Below are positions 19,809 to 32,571 of a stretch of 64,000 nucleotides of DNA, piece by piece. The stretch is from Desulfomicrobium macestii. Lineage in GTDB: Bacteria; Desulfobacterota; Desulfovibrionia; Desulfovibrionales; Desulfomicrobiaceae. The notes beneath the pieces were generated by a model. The model saw only the letters and a program-made list of their open reading frames with translations, had not been told where the DNA came from and did no database searches. Every line of letters starts with the position of its first letter. Position 1 is the first letter of the stretch. The stretch covers positions 62,001 to 126,000 of the forward strand of contig NZ_JADBGG010000007.1 in the NCBI RefSeq assembly GCF_014873765.1, in the 5' to 3' direction. Position numbers and translations under genes: made by a program.

Positions 19809-20237
19809 TTACATGCGGCAAGTGCCTTCACTTACAGCTGTCTGCCGGCATTTCATGCGATGAAGTGCTCTGGCCAATGCAGCCTGCACGGCTGCGTGAT
19901 CCAATTTCTCCTGTTGCTGCTTGGCGCGCTGCTCGGCTCTGTCCTGAGCTCTGCGAGCTCTTTCCAGATCGATGTCTTCAGCTCTTTCCGCAACTTCGGC
20001 AAGAACCGTCACCTTTGCAGGGGAGACTTCGGCAAAACCGCCGGCAACAAAAACGAAGTACTTCTTGCCGTTGAGTTTGTAGTAAAGGCTCCCGATACCA
20101 AGTGCAGAGAGAAACGGGATATGATTGGGCAGGACACCGAATTCGCCATTGATGCCGGGAGCGCCGACATAATCGACCTCTTCCTTGAGCACCATCTTGT
20201 CTGGTGTCACTATTTCAAGCGTAATTGTTTTAGCCAT
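19809..20237 (-). CDS. atpC: ATP synthase F1 subunit epsilon
   Basis: A 142-residue subunit of the central stalk. The N-terminal beta sandwich begins [20 protein letters not shown] and contains the conserved [16 protein letters not shown]; the C-terminal two-helix domain is Arg/Ala/Gln-rich. Start ATG at 20237; an earlier in-frame codon at 20255 would overlap the atpD end. It is the last gene of the operon, followed by the terminator. Confidence 0.93.
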   Translation of the reverse strand: MAKTITLEIVTPDKMVLKEEVDYVGAPGINGEFGVLPNHIPFLSALGIGSLYYKLNGKKYFVFVAGGFAEVSPAKVTVLAEVAERAEDIDLERARRAQDRAEQRAKQQQEKLDHAAVQAALARALHRMKCRQTAVSEGTCRM

Positions 20238-20258
20238 ATCAATACCCCAGAGCAAGAA

Positions 20259-21671
<1,413 letters not shown>

Positions 21672-21681
21672 TTATGCCCCC

Positions 21682-22554
21682 TTATCCTTTCAGTGCCTCG
21701 GCACCGCCTACGATGTCCATTAATTGGGTGGTGATACTTGCCTGGCGCGCCTTGTTGTAGACTTTGGTCAGGCTGCCGACCATTTCGTCGCAGTTCTTTG
21801 TCGCGTTATCCATGGCCGACATGCGAGCTGCGTGCTCACTGGCCGACGTGTCGAGCAGGCCGCGATACATCTGAACTTTGACATACCTAGGCAGCAGTTC
21901 GGCCAAAAGGCCTTCCACTGACGGTTCAAAGATGTATTCGCTCGAAGCACCGGCCGTAGCCTCAACTTCTGGCGTTTCGGCGGGGAGAATCTGCGACCAT
22001 GTCGCTTCCTGCTTCGCGATGTTTACGAACTTTCCGTAAACAATGTGCACTTCGTCAAACTGTCCAGAGAGGTATCCGTCAATGACGAGATTTCCTGTTT
22101 CGCTTGCCAACTGAAAATCAAAATGAGTCATGTTTTCAGCGTAAGCGGTAGTAATCTCGAATTTTGTCTTGCGGATGAAGTCTCTGCCTTTCTTTCCAAT
22201 GCAGATAAACTTGACCGTCTTGCCTTCTGCTTCCTTCTGCTTGGCCAGCCTGTTGGCGGCATTGCACAAGTTCGCGTTGAAACTGCCGCACAGCCCTTTG
22301 TCCGAAGTCACCAGTACAATTCCGATGTTCTGAATGACCTCGCGCTTTTCAAGCAAGGGATGCGCGCTGGCGTCGGCGCGGGAAGCCAGATCGATAAGAA
22401 TGTCATTGAACTTATCAGCATAGGGACGAAAGCGCTCGATGCGGCTCTGAGCACCGCGCAGCTTTGCGGAAGCGACCATGTTCATCGCTTTCGTAATCTG
22501 CTTGGTCTTCTTTACACCGACGATTTTGTTCTGAATGTCCCTGAGTGATGCCAT
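21682..22554 (-). CDS. atpG: ATP synthase F1 subunit gamma
   Basis: A 290-residue central-shaft subunit. The N-terminal helix MASLRDIQNKIVGVKKTKQI and C-terminal helix ending SITTQLMDIVGGAEAL form the rotating coiled coil. TSDKGLCGSFNANL is the conserved middle block. It occupies the standard position between atpA and atpD. Confidence 0.97.
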   Translation of the reverse strand: MASLRDIQNKIVGVKKTKQITKAMNMVASAKLRGAQSRIERFRPYADKFNDILIDLASRADASAHPLLEKREVIQNIGIVLVTSDKGLCGSFNANLCNAANRLAKQKEAEGKTVKFICIGKKGRDFIRKTKFEITTAYAENMTHFDFQLASETGNLVIDGYLSGQFDEVHIVYGKFVNIAKQEATWSQILPAETPEVEATAGASSEYIFEPSVEGLLAELLPRYVKVQMYRGLLDTSASEHAARMSAMDNATKNCDEMVGSLTKVYNKARQASITTQLMDIVGGAEALKG

Positions 22555-22574
22555 TTACGACTCCTTAAACGATC

Positions 22575-24083
22575 CTAGGCTTTGAAACCGGCTTTGAACT
22601 CATTGATCGCATCAGCCAGCTTCTTTTCGGTTTCACTGCCAAGGTCCTTGGTCTGAACGATTTCAGCCAGGACGTCGGATTTCTGGTTGCGCATGAAGTC
22701 AACCAGTTCGGCACCGAAGCGGATGGCGTCGGTCACTGCGATGTCATCGAGGAAACCGCGGGTACCGGCGTAAAGAACTGCAACCTGCTCTTCGACGGGC
22801 ATTGGCTGGTACTGAGGCTGCTTGAGCAGTTCAACCAGACGCTCGCCACGGGTCAGCTTGGTCTTGGTGGATTTGTCCAGGTCGGAACCGAACTGCGCGA
22901 AAGCGGCAAGTTCGCGATACTGGGCCAGATCGAGACGCAGCGTGCCAGCAACCTTCTTCATGGCCTTGATCTGTGCGGCGCCGCCAACTCGGGATACGGA
23001 CAGACCGACGTTGATGGCGGGGCGGATGCCGGCCATGAACAGGTTGGGCTCAAGGTAGACCTGACCGTCGGTGATGGAGATAACGTTGGTCGGAATGTAC
23101 GCCGAAACGTCACCGGCCTGGGTTTCAATTACAGGCAGGGCGGTCAGGGAACCGGCGCCCAGGCTGTCGTTGACCTTGCAGGAGCGCTCCAGAAGTCTGG
23201 AGTGGAGATAGAAAACGTCGCCGGGGAAAGCTTCGCGTCCCGGAGGGCGGCGCAGAAGCAGTGACATCTGCCGGTAAGCGACGGCCTGCTTGGAAAGATC
23301 GTCATAAACGATCAGGGCATGCTTGCCGTTGTCACGGTAGAATTCCGCCATGGTGCAACCGCAGTAGGCAGCGATGAACTGCAGCGGAGCCGGCTCGGAG
23401 GCGGTGGAGGAAATGACGGTGGTGTATTCCAGGGCGCCGTTCTGACGAAGGGCTTCAACCACCTGGGCGACAGTGGAACGCTTCTGGCCGATGGCGACGT
23501 AGAAACAGTGAATGTCACTGTTCTTCTGCGCGATGATGGCGTCAACGCCAACCGCGGTCTTGCCGACCTGACGGTCGCCGATGATGAGTTCGCGCTGGCC
23601 GCGGCCGATGGGCGTCATGGCGTCGATGGCCTTCAGACCCGTGTACATGGGCTCATGTACGGATTTACGGGCGATGATGCCGGGAGCCTTGATTTCAACG
23701 TTACGGAACTGATCCGTCTGGATCGGTCCGAGACCGTCGATGGGGTTGCCCAGAGGGTCGATGACCCGGCCCTGGACAGCGTCACCGACGGGAACCTGGA
23801 AAATCCGGCCCGTACGTTTGACGATGTCGCCTTCCTTGATGTGCTCCGTCTCGCCGAGCAGGGCGACACCTACGGAATCTTCTTCAAGGTTAAGGACCAT
23901 TCCCATGACGTTACCGGGGAACTCGAGGAGTTCCATTGCCATCGCGTTTTCGCAGCCGTAAACGCGGGCGATACCGTCACCCACTGACAAGACCACGCCA
24001 GTTTCGCTCATCTCAACCTTTTTCTCGTAATTCTTGATCTGGCCTTCGATGATCTGGCTAATTTCTTCTGCTTTAATCTGCAT
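22575..24083 (-). CDS. atpA: ATP synthase F1 subunit alpha
   Basis: A 502-residue non-catalytic nucleotide-binding subunit. The P-loop segment [15 protein letters not shown] lies near residues 170-184, and [20 protein letters not shown] is the conserved block of alpha subunits. Length is normal. Neighbours atpH (six bases upstream) and atpG complete F1. Confidence 0.98.
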   Translation of the reverse strand: MQIKAEEISQIIEGQIKNYEKKVEMSETGVVLSVGDGIARVYGCENAMAMELLEFPGNVMGMVLNLEEDSVGVALLGETEHIKEGDIVKRTGRIFQVPVGDAVQGRVIDPLGNPIDGLGPIQTDQFRNVEIKAPGIIARKSVHEPMYTGLKAIDAMTPIGRGQRELIIGDRQVGKTAVGVDAIIAQKNSDIHCFYVAIGQKRSTVAQVVEALRQNGALEYTTVISSTASEPAPLQFIAAYCGCTMAEFYRDNGKHALIVYDDLSKQAVAYRQMSLLLRRPPGREAFPGDVFYLHSRLLERSCKVNDSLGAGSLTALPVIETQAGDVSAYIPTNVISITDGQVYLEPNLFMAGIRPAINVGLSVSRVGGAAQIKAMKKVAGTLRLDLAQYRELAAFAQFGSDLDKSTKTKLTRGERLVELLKQPQYQPMPVEEQVAVLYAGTRGFLDDIAVTDAIRFGAELVDFMRNQKSDVLAEIVQTKDLGSETEKKLADAINEFKAGFKA

Positions 24084-24088
24084 AGCCT

Positions 24089-24643
24089 CTACTCACCCCT
24101 TTTGATATTTTCTTTCAAAATTTGCAGCTGAGCGCGAATACTGGCGTCAAGGATCTTGTCACCGATCTTGAGCATAAGCCCGCCAATAATCTCCTGATCC
24201 ACTTCGTAATCAAGGACCACTTGCTGGCCCGACTCGCGTTGCAATTTATCGACAACGTTCTTCTGCACAACATCGGAAAGCTTTACAGCCGTCACCAGCT
24301 TGCCGCGAAGAACACCCTGGGCTGAATCCAAAAGCGTTCCATAGGATGCGTTGATCTCGGGGAGAAAAGACAATCTGTTTTTGTCCGCGAGCAGCAGACA
24401 AAAATTCCGAACCATGGCGCAGGGCGCCACCTTGTCCAGAATCTTGATGATTACCCCTCTCTTTTCTTCCACACCAAAAATGGGGTTGCGGAAGATCTTC
24501 GTGAGCTCAGGCGCATTCTCCAGGAGTCCAGCCAGCCTGGCCAAGTCGTCACCGTATTTCGCCATCGCACCCTTGTCGGACTGCGCTTGCGCAACGGCGA
24601 ACAAAGCCTTGGCATACCGTCTTGCTACGATATTCCCAGTCAA
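24089..24643 (-). CDS. atpH: ATP synthase F1 subunit delta
   Basis: A 184-residue peripheral-stalk subunit. It begins [19 protein letters not shown], the family N-terminal helix, and ends with the segment [22 protein letters not shown] that caps the b subunits. The start appears to be TTG at 24643, overlapping the atpF stop (TTGA), so its translation is probably coupled to atpF. Confidence 0.93.
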   Translation of the reverse strand: MTGNIVARRYAKALFAVAQAQSDKGAMAKYGDDLARLAGLLENAPELTKIFRNPIFGVEEKRGVIIKILDKVAPCAMVRNFCLLLADKNRLSFLPEINASYGTLLDSAQGVLRGKLVTAVKLSDVVQKNVVDKLQRESGQQVVLDYEVDQEIIGGLMLKIGDKILDASIRAQLQILKENIKRGE

Positions 24644-25209
24644 TTGAGCACCACCTTTTTAAGATATTCGTTGACCAAATCTTCGTGATCTTTCTTTTTG
24701 AGCTGCTTCTTGACAAGATCTTCAGCGGCAGTGGTAATCTTTTCGGCCAGTTCTTCACGGATGGCGTCGATAGCCAACTTGGCTTCCTGGGCCGCCGATA
24801 CTTCAGCCTGAGCCCTGATCTGAGTAGCCTGGGCCTCCGCTTTGTCGATAATCGCCTGACGCATGGCCTCACCCTGAGCCTTTGCATCATCCAGAATCTT
24901 GGCTTTTTCCGCCTCAAGATTCGCGATACTCGCCTCAACTTCAAGCAAACGCTTTTCGGCATCTTCCTTGCGTTCGTCGAGATCGGCAAGGTCCGTCTCG
25001 ATCTGCTTGGTGCGCCCGGACAGCAGGTCCGCGATACGCTTGCCCGCGAACTTATAGATCAAGAACGCGACAATGCCGAAATTGATTACGCGATAGAGAA
25101 GGTCGAGCAGCTTGTTGTGCCCCCCGCCATCTCCCTCGCTGGCGAAAGCTATCGCCGCGCAGAGAACCAGTGCTGCCGTCACCAATCCGACAGTCTTGAA
25201 CTTTTTCAA
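24640..25209 (-). CDS. atpF: ATP synthase F0 subunit b
   Basis: A 189-residue peripheral-stalk subunit. A signal-like N-terminus (KKFKTVGLVTAALVLCAAIA) precedes a membrane segment near residues 37-57 (INFGIVAFLIYKFAGKRIAD) and a long Glu/Lys/Ala coiled coil. I take TTG 25209, which has AAGGAGG nine bases upstream; a start at 25251 would add 14 residues without a ribosome site. It pairs with the b' subunit encoded 60 bases upstream. Confidence 0.9.
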   Translation of the reverse strand: MKKFKTVGLVTAALVLCAAIAFASEGDGGGHNKLLDLLYRVINFGIVAFLIYKFAGKRIADLLSGRTKQIETDLADLDERKEDAEKRLLEVEASIANLEAEKAKILDDAKAQGEAMRQAIIDKAEAQATQIRAQAEVSAAQEAKLAIDAIREELAEKITTAAEDLVKKQLKKKDHEDLVNEYLKKVVLN

Positions 25210-25269
25210 AATTCCGCCCTCCTTATATGAAAAAGTAAATCTATGACACATAAGAAAATCCCGAACCTA

Positions 25270-25692
25270 TCAAGCCTTGCTCAACACCTTGTTGGCGACG
25301 TTCTTGGCATAGGTGGCGACTTCTTGGCGCAGAGCCTTGAGGGCTGTCTGCTTCTGACCGTCGATCTCCTTTCGGGCGGCGGCAATCTTTTCGGCGGCTT
25401 CGGCTCCGGCCTCGGCCAAAACGGAAGACTCCACCGCGACGCCTTCAGCCTTCAGGGCTACCCGCATCTGCTGAGCTTCAACACGGGCTCCGCTCAGTGC
25501 GACCTTGTAGCTCTCAAGCTTGGCCTCCGCCTTGGCGGCGAAATCCTCGATGGATCCCAGCTTCTGGCTCATGACCTCGGCCCGTTTCTTGATGATCCCT
25601 CGGATGGGACGATACAAGATCAAATTCAAGACCGTCAGGATGACCATAAAGTTCACGAGCTGAACAAAAAAAGTGTAATCTAGATCAATCAT
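25270..25692 (-). CDS. ATP synthase F0 subunit b' (second b-type subunit)
   Basis: A 140-residue protein with an N-terminal membrane segment (FVQLVNFMVILTVLNLILYR) followed by a charged coiled coil to the end, the architecture of F0 b subunits. It is shorter than the next gene's product and lacks the leader; paired b/b' genes are typical of cyanobacteria, alphaproteobacteria and deltaproteobacteria. It is the first gene of the operon. Subunits a and c are not encoded in this window. Confidence 0.88.
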   Translation of the reverse strand: MIDLDYTFFVQLVNFMVILTVLNLILYRPIRGIIKKRAEVMSQKLGSIEDFAAKAEAKLESYKVALSGARVEAQQMRVALKAEGVAVESSVLAEAGAEAAEKIAAARKEIDGQKQTALKALRQEVATYAKNVANKVLSKA

Positions 25693-25737
25693 GCCGCCCC
25701 CTAAAAAGTATGTGAATTTTTGTTCAAAGTCACAGGG

Positions 25738-25766
25738 CCTCTATCTGATTCCCATTTTCGTGTCAA
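25738..25766 (-). promoter_or_regulatory. Candidate promoter of the ATP synthase operon
   Basis: On the minus strand a perfect TTGACA (25761-25766) is followed after 17 bases by TAGAGG (25738-25743), a weak -10. It lies about 45 bases before the b' start in the 262-base gap after rodA. The rest of that gap is A+T-rich and holds no gene I can support. Confidence 0.45.
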
Positions 25767-25954
25767 AATCTTTTTGGACAAAGCATCAGCAAAATGATTG
25801 GCATGGCATGGGTTTTCGTAGTTTGTTCGGAATTTCACGTGTCTAGCTCGCGCTTTTCTTTTCGAAAAAAAAGTGGGTCGCTCACGTCGCGTCCACGCCT
25901 TCTTTCGGATTGGCGGCCAAAAAAAATCTGGCCGCATGAAAACACCAAAAACTG

Positions 25955-27064
25955 TCAGCCTTTTTTGAAAACGAAACGGCGCATGGCCACATTGAGAACG
26001 AGTCCGACCATGCAAAAGTTGACCACGGATGCACTGCCTCCATAGCTGATGAAGGGCAGTGGAATTCCGACGACAGGCATGATCCCGAGCACCATGCCGA
26101 TATTGATGAGGATCTGCCAAAAGAAATAAAAGAAGACCCCGGCCGCGAGGTAGCTCCCGAAATCGTCCTTGGCTTCCATGGTGACGATGTAAATCTGATA
26201 GAGAAAAGAACAGAATAGAATGAGCAGCATAATGGACCCGAAGAAGCCCCACTCCTCGCCGAACACGGCAAAAGCGAAGTCCGTATGCTTTTCCGGCAGG
26301 AAGCGCAGCTGACTCTGGGTGCCTTCCAAAAAGCCCTTGCCCCAGAACCCTCCTGAGCCAATCGCAATCTGGGACTGGATGATGTGGTAACCGGCTCCGA
26401 GCGGATCATTACCCGGGTCAAGAAAAGTCATTATGCGCTGCTTCTGGTAGTCGTGCAGAAAAAACCAGCCAAATGGGATCATGATCGGCAGCACGACAAC
26501 CAGCACCTTGAACACGGAGCCGGTGACTCCCTTGAAAAGGATCATGCCCCCCAGAATGAGCAGGATGTTCAAGGCCGACCCGAGGTCAGGCTGTTTGACC
26601 ACCAGGACAGCAGGCACCAGCCCGACAAGGAGCGCCTTACCCAGGTTGAGCCAGCCCAGCTTGCCTTCCATACGCGCCATCAGTCTGGCGCCAAGGATCA
26701 AGACCGCGATTTTTGTCAGCTCCGTGGGCTGGAGATTGAAAAACCCGAGATCAAGCCATCTCTTGGCTCCGTAGATGGTTTTCCCGGCAACACTGACTCC
26801 GAGCAGCAGAACCAGGCAAAGGATGAAATACGGCCACGAAACAGATTTCAGATGACGATAGTCTATCAGCACCAACGCAGTCATCACGCACAGGCCGACC
26901 CCGCCCCAAAGCAGTTGCTTGTTGAAATACGTGTCGATTTCAAGGCCGGAAGCAAGGCGCAGGGTGCTGGCCGAATAGAGGTTCATGACCCCGACAAGAA
27001 AAAGGAGCGCCGTCAGGATCAAAAGACCCCAATTGATATGAAATATGAGTCGTCTATCGAACAT
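25955..27064 (-). CDS. rodA: Rod-shape SEDS peptidoglycan polymerase RodA
   Basis: A 369-residue SEDS-family protein with about ten membrane segments. Conserved blocks are LDLGFFNLQPTELTKIAVL near residues 105-123, KQPDLGSALNILLI near 158, and PVVGIPLPFISYGGSASV near 330. RodA polymerises glycan strands with PBP2 for lateral wall growth. It follows mrdA with 12 bases between and ends the mre cluster. Confidence 0.95.
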   Translation of the reverse strand: MFDRRLIFHINWGLLILTALLFLVGVMNLYSASTLRLASGLEIDTYFNKQLLWGGVGLCVMTALVLIDYRHLKSVSWPYFILCLVLLLGVSVAGKTIYGAKRWLDLGFFNLQPTELTKIAVLILGARLMARMEGKLGWLNLGKALLVGLVPAVLVVKQPDLGSALNILLILGGMILFKGVTGSVFKVLVVVLPIMIPFGWFFLHDYQKQRIMTFLDPGNDPLGAGYHIIQSQIAIGSGGFWGKGFLEGTQSQLRFLPEKHTDFAFAVFGEEWGFFGSIMLLILFCSFLYQIYIVTMEAKDDFGSYLAAGVFFYFFWQILINIGMVLGIMPVVGIPLPFISYGGSASVVNFCMVGLVLNVAMRRFVFKKG

Positions 27065-27076
27065 TTTCTTTCCTGG

Positions 27077-28870
27077 TCAGTCCCCTGATCGCACATCCAG
27101 AAGCACATCGAGCACTGCCCCGGCCACCGGCCCCGCGTCCGAGCCTCCATGACCGCCATGTTCCACCATGGCCACGACCACAAAACGCTTTCCGTCCTTT
27201 TCACCAAAACTGGCCATCCAGGCGTGATCCCTGTATTTGTAGGGGATCTCCTGGGTCTTTTTCTTCTCGTATTTTTCCTGCAGTTTCACGACCTGGGCCG
27301 TGCCGGTCTTGCCTCCGACTCTCAGGCCGGGCCTGCGAAGAACCCGGGCAGTGCCCCGTTCTTCCTCCACCGTGGCCACCATGGCGTCGAGAACCAGCTT
27401 CCTGGTCGCGGGTCGCATGGGCAGTTCACCCAGCACGTCAGGCTCTTCGGACAAAAGGAGCGTCGGCCGCAAAATTTTCCCGTCGTTAACCAGCGCCGCA
27501 ACAAATCTGGCCACCTGCAGGGGGGTGGTCAAGGTGTATCCCTGGCCGATGGCGAAGTTCAAGGTCTCGCCGCCCTGCCACTTCTCTCCGAAGCGGTTCA
27601 ACTTCCATTCCGGGGTGGGCATGTTGCCGGCCCGCTCGTGGGGCAACTCCACGCCGGTCTTGGCCCCGAACCCACAGCGGGTCGCAAAATCGCTGATAGC
27701 CTCCACCCCGAGCTGTTCTCCCAACTGGTAATAATAGACGTCGCAGGACTCGCGCAGAGATTTCTTGAAATCTGTGGTTCCATGCCCGCCCTTGTTCCAG
27801 CACCTGAAGACACGCTTGCCGAGCTTGTAGCTGCCGGAACAAAACACCGTCGAGGAAGGCTTGACCGTGCCACTCTCAAGCCCAAGCCCGCCCACTGCGA
27901 GCTTGAAGATAGAGCCGGGCGGATAGGTGCTTTGCACCGGCCGGTTCTGCAGGGGATGCAAAGGATCCTCCAGCAGCTCCTTCCATTTCGCATGGCTGAT
28001 GCCGACAACAAACTCGTTGGGATCGTAGCTGGGCAGGCTGACCAACGCCAGCACCTCGCCCGTGTCGGCGTCCATGGCCACGACCGATCCGGCCCGGCCG
28101 TCCAGCGCCTTGGTCGCGACTTCCTGCAAGGGCAAAGAGATGCTCAGATTGAGGTCCTCGCCCATCACCGGCGAAGAAACAATCCGCGAGGACAGCACTC
28201 GGCCCGAGGCATCGACTTCAAACTCTTGAAGCCCCTTGGTCCCGCGCAACCTGCGTTCGAGCATCAGCTCCACGCCCTGCTTGCCGACGTTGTCGCCCAG
28301 TTGCAGATCAGGGTCGTTGTTGAGTTCTTCTTCGTTGGCCCGAGCCACATATCCAAGGACATGCGCCAGGGTCTCCCCATGGGCGTAGGAACGCTTGGGC
28401 CGCACGGCAATGACAAGCCCGGGCCAGTCCTGCCGGTGCGCCTCGACCAGGGCCACCAGCTCAAACGGAATGTTGGGCACGATGACCTGTTCGTCGAAAT
28501 GCTTGACCCGCTTGCGGCCGATTTCGAAGGCTTTTTGCAGTTCGTCCCGGGGCTGACCGGTCCAGCGGCTGATCTGGTCCAGGGTTTTAGGAATGTCCGG
28601 ACAGTCCTCGCGCACCAGCGCCAGGGCGTAGGCGGGATTGTTTTCCGCCAGCAGCACTCCGGTACGGTCCCGGATGATGCCTCTTGGGGAAAACATGGTG
28701 CTTTGTCTGGTTCTGTTCTCCTGGGCGCGTCCCTGATAGAAATCACTCTTGTAAATCTGCAGGTACCACAGCCGGATACCGAAGATGCAAAAGAGGATCA
28801 CCAGAAAAACGAGCAACAGCGGCGGGCCGGAAAATATCTGGGGCCGCTCCGGGGAGTTAAACGCGCCCAT
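27077..28870 (-). CDS. mrdA: Penicillin-binding protein 2 (peptidoglycan transpeptidase)
   Basis: A 597-residue class B PBP. One N-terminal membrane anchor (about 17-37) precedes the pedestal domain and the transpeptidase domain. Active-site motifs are SIFK in YPPGSIFKLA (near residue 320), SCD as the SxN-type triad near 380, and KTGTAQ near 540. It cross-links the side wall with RodA. It overlaps mreD by 14 bases. Confidence 0.95.
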   Translation of the reverse strand: MGAFNSPERPQIFSGPPLLLVFLVILFCIFGIRLWYLQIYKSDFYQGRAQENRTRQSTMFSPRGIIRDRTGVLLAENNPAYALALVREDCPDIPKTLDQISRWTGQPRDELQKAFEIGRKRVKHFDEQVIVPNIPFELVALVEAHRQDWPGLVIAVRPKRSYAHGETLAHVLGYVARANEEELNNDPDLQLGDNVGKQGVELMLERRLRGTKGLQEFEVDASGRVLSSRIVSSPVMGEDLNLSISLPLQEVATKALDGRAGSVVAMDADTGEVLALVSLPSYDPNEFVVGISHAKWKELLEDPLHPLQNRPVQSTYPPGSIFKLAVGGLGLESGTVKPSSTVFCSGSYKLGKRVFRCWNKGGHGTTDFKKSLRESCDVYYYQLGEQLGVEAISDFATRCGFGAKTGVELPHERAGNMPTPEWKLNRFGEKWQGGETLNFAIGQGYTLTTPLQVARFVAALVNDGKILRPTLLLSEEPDVLGELPMRPATRKLVLDAMVATVEEERGTARVLRRPGLRVGGKTGTAQVVKLQEKYEKKKTQEIPYKYRDHAWMASFGEKDGKRFVVVAMVEHGGHGGSDAGPVAGAVLDVLLDVRSGD

Positions 28871-29363
28871 TTCTGCCTCCGCGCCTGTAAATCAAGAGGG
28901 CCGTACCCCAGAAAAACACGTATGCGGCCCACTGCCTGGCAATCCAGGACCAGGGAGAATACGGCCGGGCCGGCAGTTCCTGAAAGCTGATCGCCCCGCT
29001 GAGCACCACCCAGGACCAGCAAGCCAGCAGCAAGGAAAACAGGATTATGAAAAGAGGATTCTCCGGCTCAAGGAGCCATTTCGAAAGCAGAAAAAAGACC
29101 AACATACCGGCATAAAATAGAATGCTCACGCCAAAAACCAGATTTCCCCCTCCCTCCTGAACAAGAACCCACAGCGCCCCCATCCAGAGCGCGGTCCACC
29201 ACTGTCCGGTTTGCAGGCAAATAAGCACGCCGGGAGAAAGGAAATCAAGTCCACCGGACAGTTCCTGCGCCCAAAGGGCGATGATCAGAAAGTCTGTCCA
29301 CCAGATGATCGCGGGAATTTGACCCTTTTTAGAAGTCGAGGGATGCGCGGCTGAGAGTCTCAC
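28857..29363 (-). CDS. mreD: Rod shape-determining protein MreD-like
   Basis: A 168-residue hydrophobic protein with about five membrane segments. Sequence conservation of MreD is low, so the call depends mostly on its position between mreC and mrdA. It starts with GTG in a GTGA overlap with the mreC stop. It is a membrane component of the elongasome. Confidence 0.8.
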   Translation of the reverse strand: MRLSAAHPSTSKKGQIPAIIWWTDFLIIALWAQELSGGLDFLSPGVLICLQTGQWWTALWMGALWVLVQEGGGNLVFGVSILFYAGMLVFFLLSKWLLEPENPLFIILFSLLLACWSWVVLSGAISFQELPARPYSPWSWIARQWAAYVFFWGTALLIYRRGGRNGRV

Positions 29364-30379
29364 GGCTTCTTGCGCACAGGGTGCCGGGTAATGGTGGAAG
29401 GCTCCGGGACGGGCGGAGGCGTCACAGACGGACCGGCCGCGGGAGGAGCTTGGGCAGCGGGCTTGTCTTCCGGGCTCTTTTCGTCCCCCGGGGGAACATC
29501 CGGGGAGGACGCATTGGTCACCGCCGGAGTCATGACGGGCTGGCCGGCATCGAATCCGTCGGTGCGGCTCAGGACCAGCAGTTCCTCGTAATAGCGCAGG
29601 GCGAGAAGAGGTTCGGCGTAGACCCTTTGAAACAGGGAGACATCCGCCGGAGTGACTTCCACCACCCTGGCCACGGGAATGCCCTTGGGAAAGACACCGC
29701 CCAGCCCGGAGCTGAGCAATATCTCCCCGGGGCTGACCGGATCGTTGCGGGGGATGAACTTGACTTCAAGGAAAGCTCCGGCGCCCTGCCCCTGCACGAT
29801 GGCCGGGACACGCCCCTCGCTGGTGATGACGGGAATCCGGCTGGAAGGATCGGATAGGAGAACCACGGAGGAAAAATGAAGACCCGGCTTGGCGATTCTT
29901 CCGACAACGCCCTTGGGCGAGATGACCGGGTCGTTGAGTCCCACGCCGTGGCGCAGCCCCACATCGACAAGTATGGTTTCAAGAATGGCGTTGGGACCGA
30001 GCTTCTGGCCGATGACCCGCCCTCCGCGCATCTCCCAGGAGGCCTCGGGGCTGAAACGCAAAAGCGAGGTCAGGCGATCGGCGGACTTGGCCTTCTCGGA
30101 AACGCGGGTCAGCTCCTGTTCGAGCTCCCGCACCCGCAAGACCAGGTCCTCGTTCTCCTGACGCACTCCGACCAGATAGACGTAGCGCGACCAGAATTCA
30201 TCGACGTTGTTTTGCAGCCATCTCCCCGGGGCCAGGACCCATCCGGTCAACTCCAGCCCGGTCAAGGCCGCCAGGCGATCGAGGTAGCCCGTCTTCCAGT
30301 TCCATGTGTACATGGAAAAATAGAGAAACAGGGGGAGGAAGAAAAACAGGACCAGACGTTTGAAGCGAGGGGACATCAC
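29360..30379 (-). CDS. mreC: Rod shape-determining protein MreC
   Basis: A 339-residue protein. A short cytoplasmic tail and one membrane segment (about 10-25) precede a coiled coil (QENEDLVLRVRELEQELTRV) and a double beta-barrel domain with GVVGRIAKPGLHFSSVVLLSD. A Pro-rich tail of about 55 residues (PPGDEKSPEDKPAAQAPPAA and on) extends beyond the core. MreC organises the periplasmic elongasome and activates PBP2. It ends two bases from mreB. Confidence 0.93.
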   Translation of the reverse strand: MMSPRFKRLVLFFFLPLFLYFSMYTWNWKTGYLDRLAALTGLELTGWVLAPGRWLQNNVDEFWSRYVYLVGVRQENEDLVLRVRELEQELTRVSEKAKSADRLTSLLRFSPEASWEMRGGRVIGQKLGPNAILETILVDVGLRHGVGLNDPVISPKGVVGRIAKPGLHFSSVVLLSDPSSRIPVITSEGRVPAIVQGQGAGAFLEVKFIPRNDPVSPGEILLSSGLGGVFPKGIPVARVVEVTPADVSLFQRVYAEPLLALRYYEELLVLSRTDGFDAGQPVMTPAVTNASSPDVPPGDEKSPEDKPAAQAPPAAGPSVTPPPVPEPSTITRHPVRKKP

Positions 30380-30380
30380 T

Positions 30381-31433
<1,053 letters not shown>

Positions 31434-31611
31434 TTATCATGTTCAGCGCTGTAGGCTGGAAAAAGCGTCGCCCGTTCCGGAGCACGGACCACCACGGGAC
31501 ACGGATGGAGCGATCCCGAAAAAGATGTGTAATGAGCCGCACTGTTTATCTGAATTTCAACGCGCAGGCAACCCGCACCGCGACCATGCACAAACCTCAA
31601 TCATACCAAGC

Positions 31612-32571
31612 ATGTCTCCATACAGATTCTACCGACTGTCTCTCTACTTCAAGCAACGCTTCGGTCAGCGAATCCGCAAAATACCGCTGGACGCCGGCAG
31701 TTCGTGCCCAAACCGGGACGGCACCCTTTCCCGGAGCGGTTGCGCTTTCTGCAACCAGAAAGGAACCGGGACGGGCCTTGCCGAAACCGGCATGTCCCTG
31801 CGAGAGCAGTACTTCGCGTACCGGGAATTATCCAGGGACCGCGACACAGGCACGCGTTTTCTGGGGTATCTCCAGTCCTTCTCCAACACTCACGGACCCG
31901 CCGCGCGACTGCGGACGCTGCTGGAGGAATTGGCGGAAGTCCCGGACCTCATCGGACTGGCCATCGGTACCCGGCCGGATTGTCTCGATGAGGAAAAACT
32001 CGACATCCTGCAAAATTCGCCCTTCGAGGAAATCTGGCTGGACCTGGGACTTCAGTCGGCCCATGACGCCACCCTGAAACGCATCAACCGGGGGCATGAC
32101 GCAGAGTGCTTTGCAACCTGGGCACGAAAAGCCGCGGAGCGGGGGATCAAGGTCTGCGCCCATGTCATCACGGGCTTGCCGGGCGAGAATTTGGCGGACT
32201 TCGAACAAACCATTCTCTTTGTCAACAGTCTGCCCGTGTCCGGCATAAAAATACATAATCTGTACGTCTGCCGGGACACACCGCTGGAATCAGCCTGGCG
32301 CGCCGGGAAGATCGAACTCCTCTCGCAGGAAGAATCCCAGACCTGGCTCGTGCGCGGACTGGCCCTCCTGCGACAGGATGTGGTCGTCCATCGCATCAAC
32401 AGCGACCCCGAGCACGACGAACTGCTCGCACCGGCATGGGCCAACAAAAAAACCGCGTATCTGAACGCGGTCACACAGTTCCTGCATGACACGGACACAT
32501 GGCAAGGCAAGGCTCTGGGACAAGATCGCCCGGAATGGATGAACCCCCCGAAGAAACGGAAACAACCATGA
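31612..32571 (+). CDS. Radical SAM protein, YhcC/TIGR01212 family
   Basis: A 319-residue radical SAM protein. The cluster-binding region reads CPNRDGTLSRSGCAFCN (residues 24-40), the spaced Cys arrangement typical of the TIGR01212/YhcC family. Later blocks LDLGLQSAHDATLKRINRGH and HVITGLPGE fit the SAM-binding barrel. The function of YhcC is not firmly established. I chose ATG 31612 because homologues begin about 20 residues before the Cys motif. Its stop overlaps the next gene's start (ATGA). The 190 bases upstream, facing mreB, hold no gene. Confidence 0.85.
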   Translation: MSPYRFYRLSLYFKQRFGQRIRKIPLDAGSSCPNRDGTLSRSGCAFCNQKGTGTGLAETGMSLREQYFAYRELSRDRDTGTRFLGYLQSFSNTHGPAARLRTLLEELAEVPDLIGLAIGTRPDCLDEEKLDILQNSPFEEIWLDLGLQSAHDATLKRINRGHDAECFATWARKAAERGIKVCAHVITGLPGENLADFEQTILFVNSLPVSGIKIHNLYVCRDTPLESAWRAGKIELLSQEESQTWLVRGLALLRQDVVVHRINSDPEHDELLAPAWANKKTAYLNAVTQFLHDTDTWQGKALGQDRPEWMNPPKKRKQP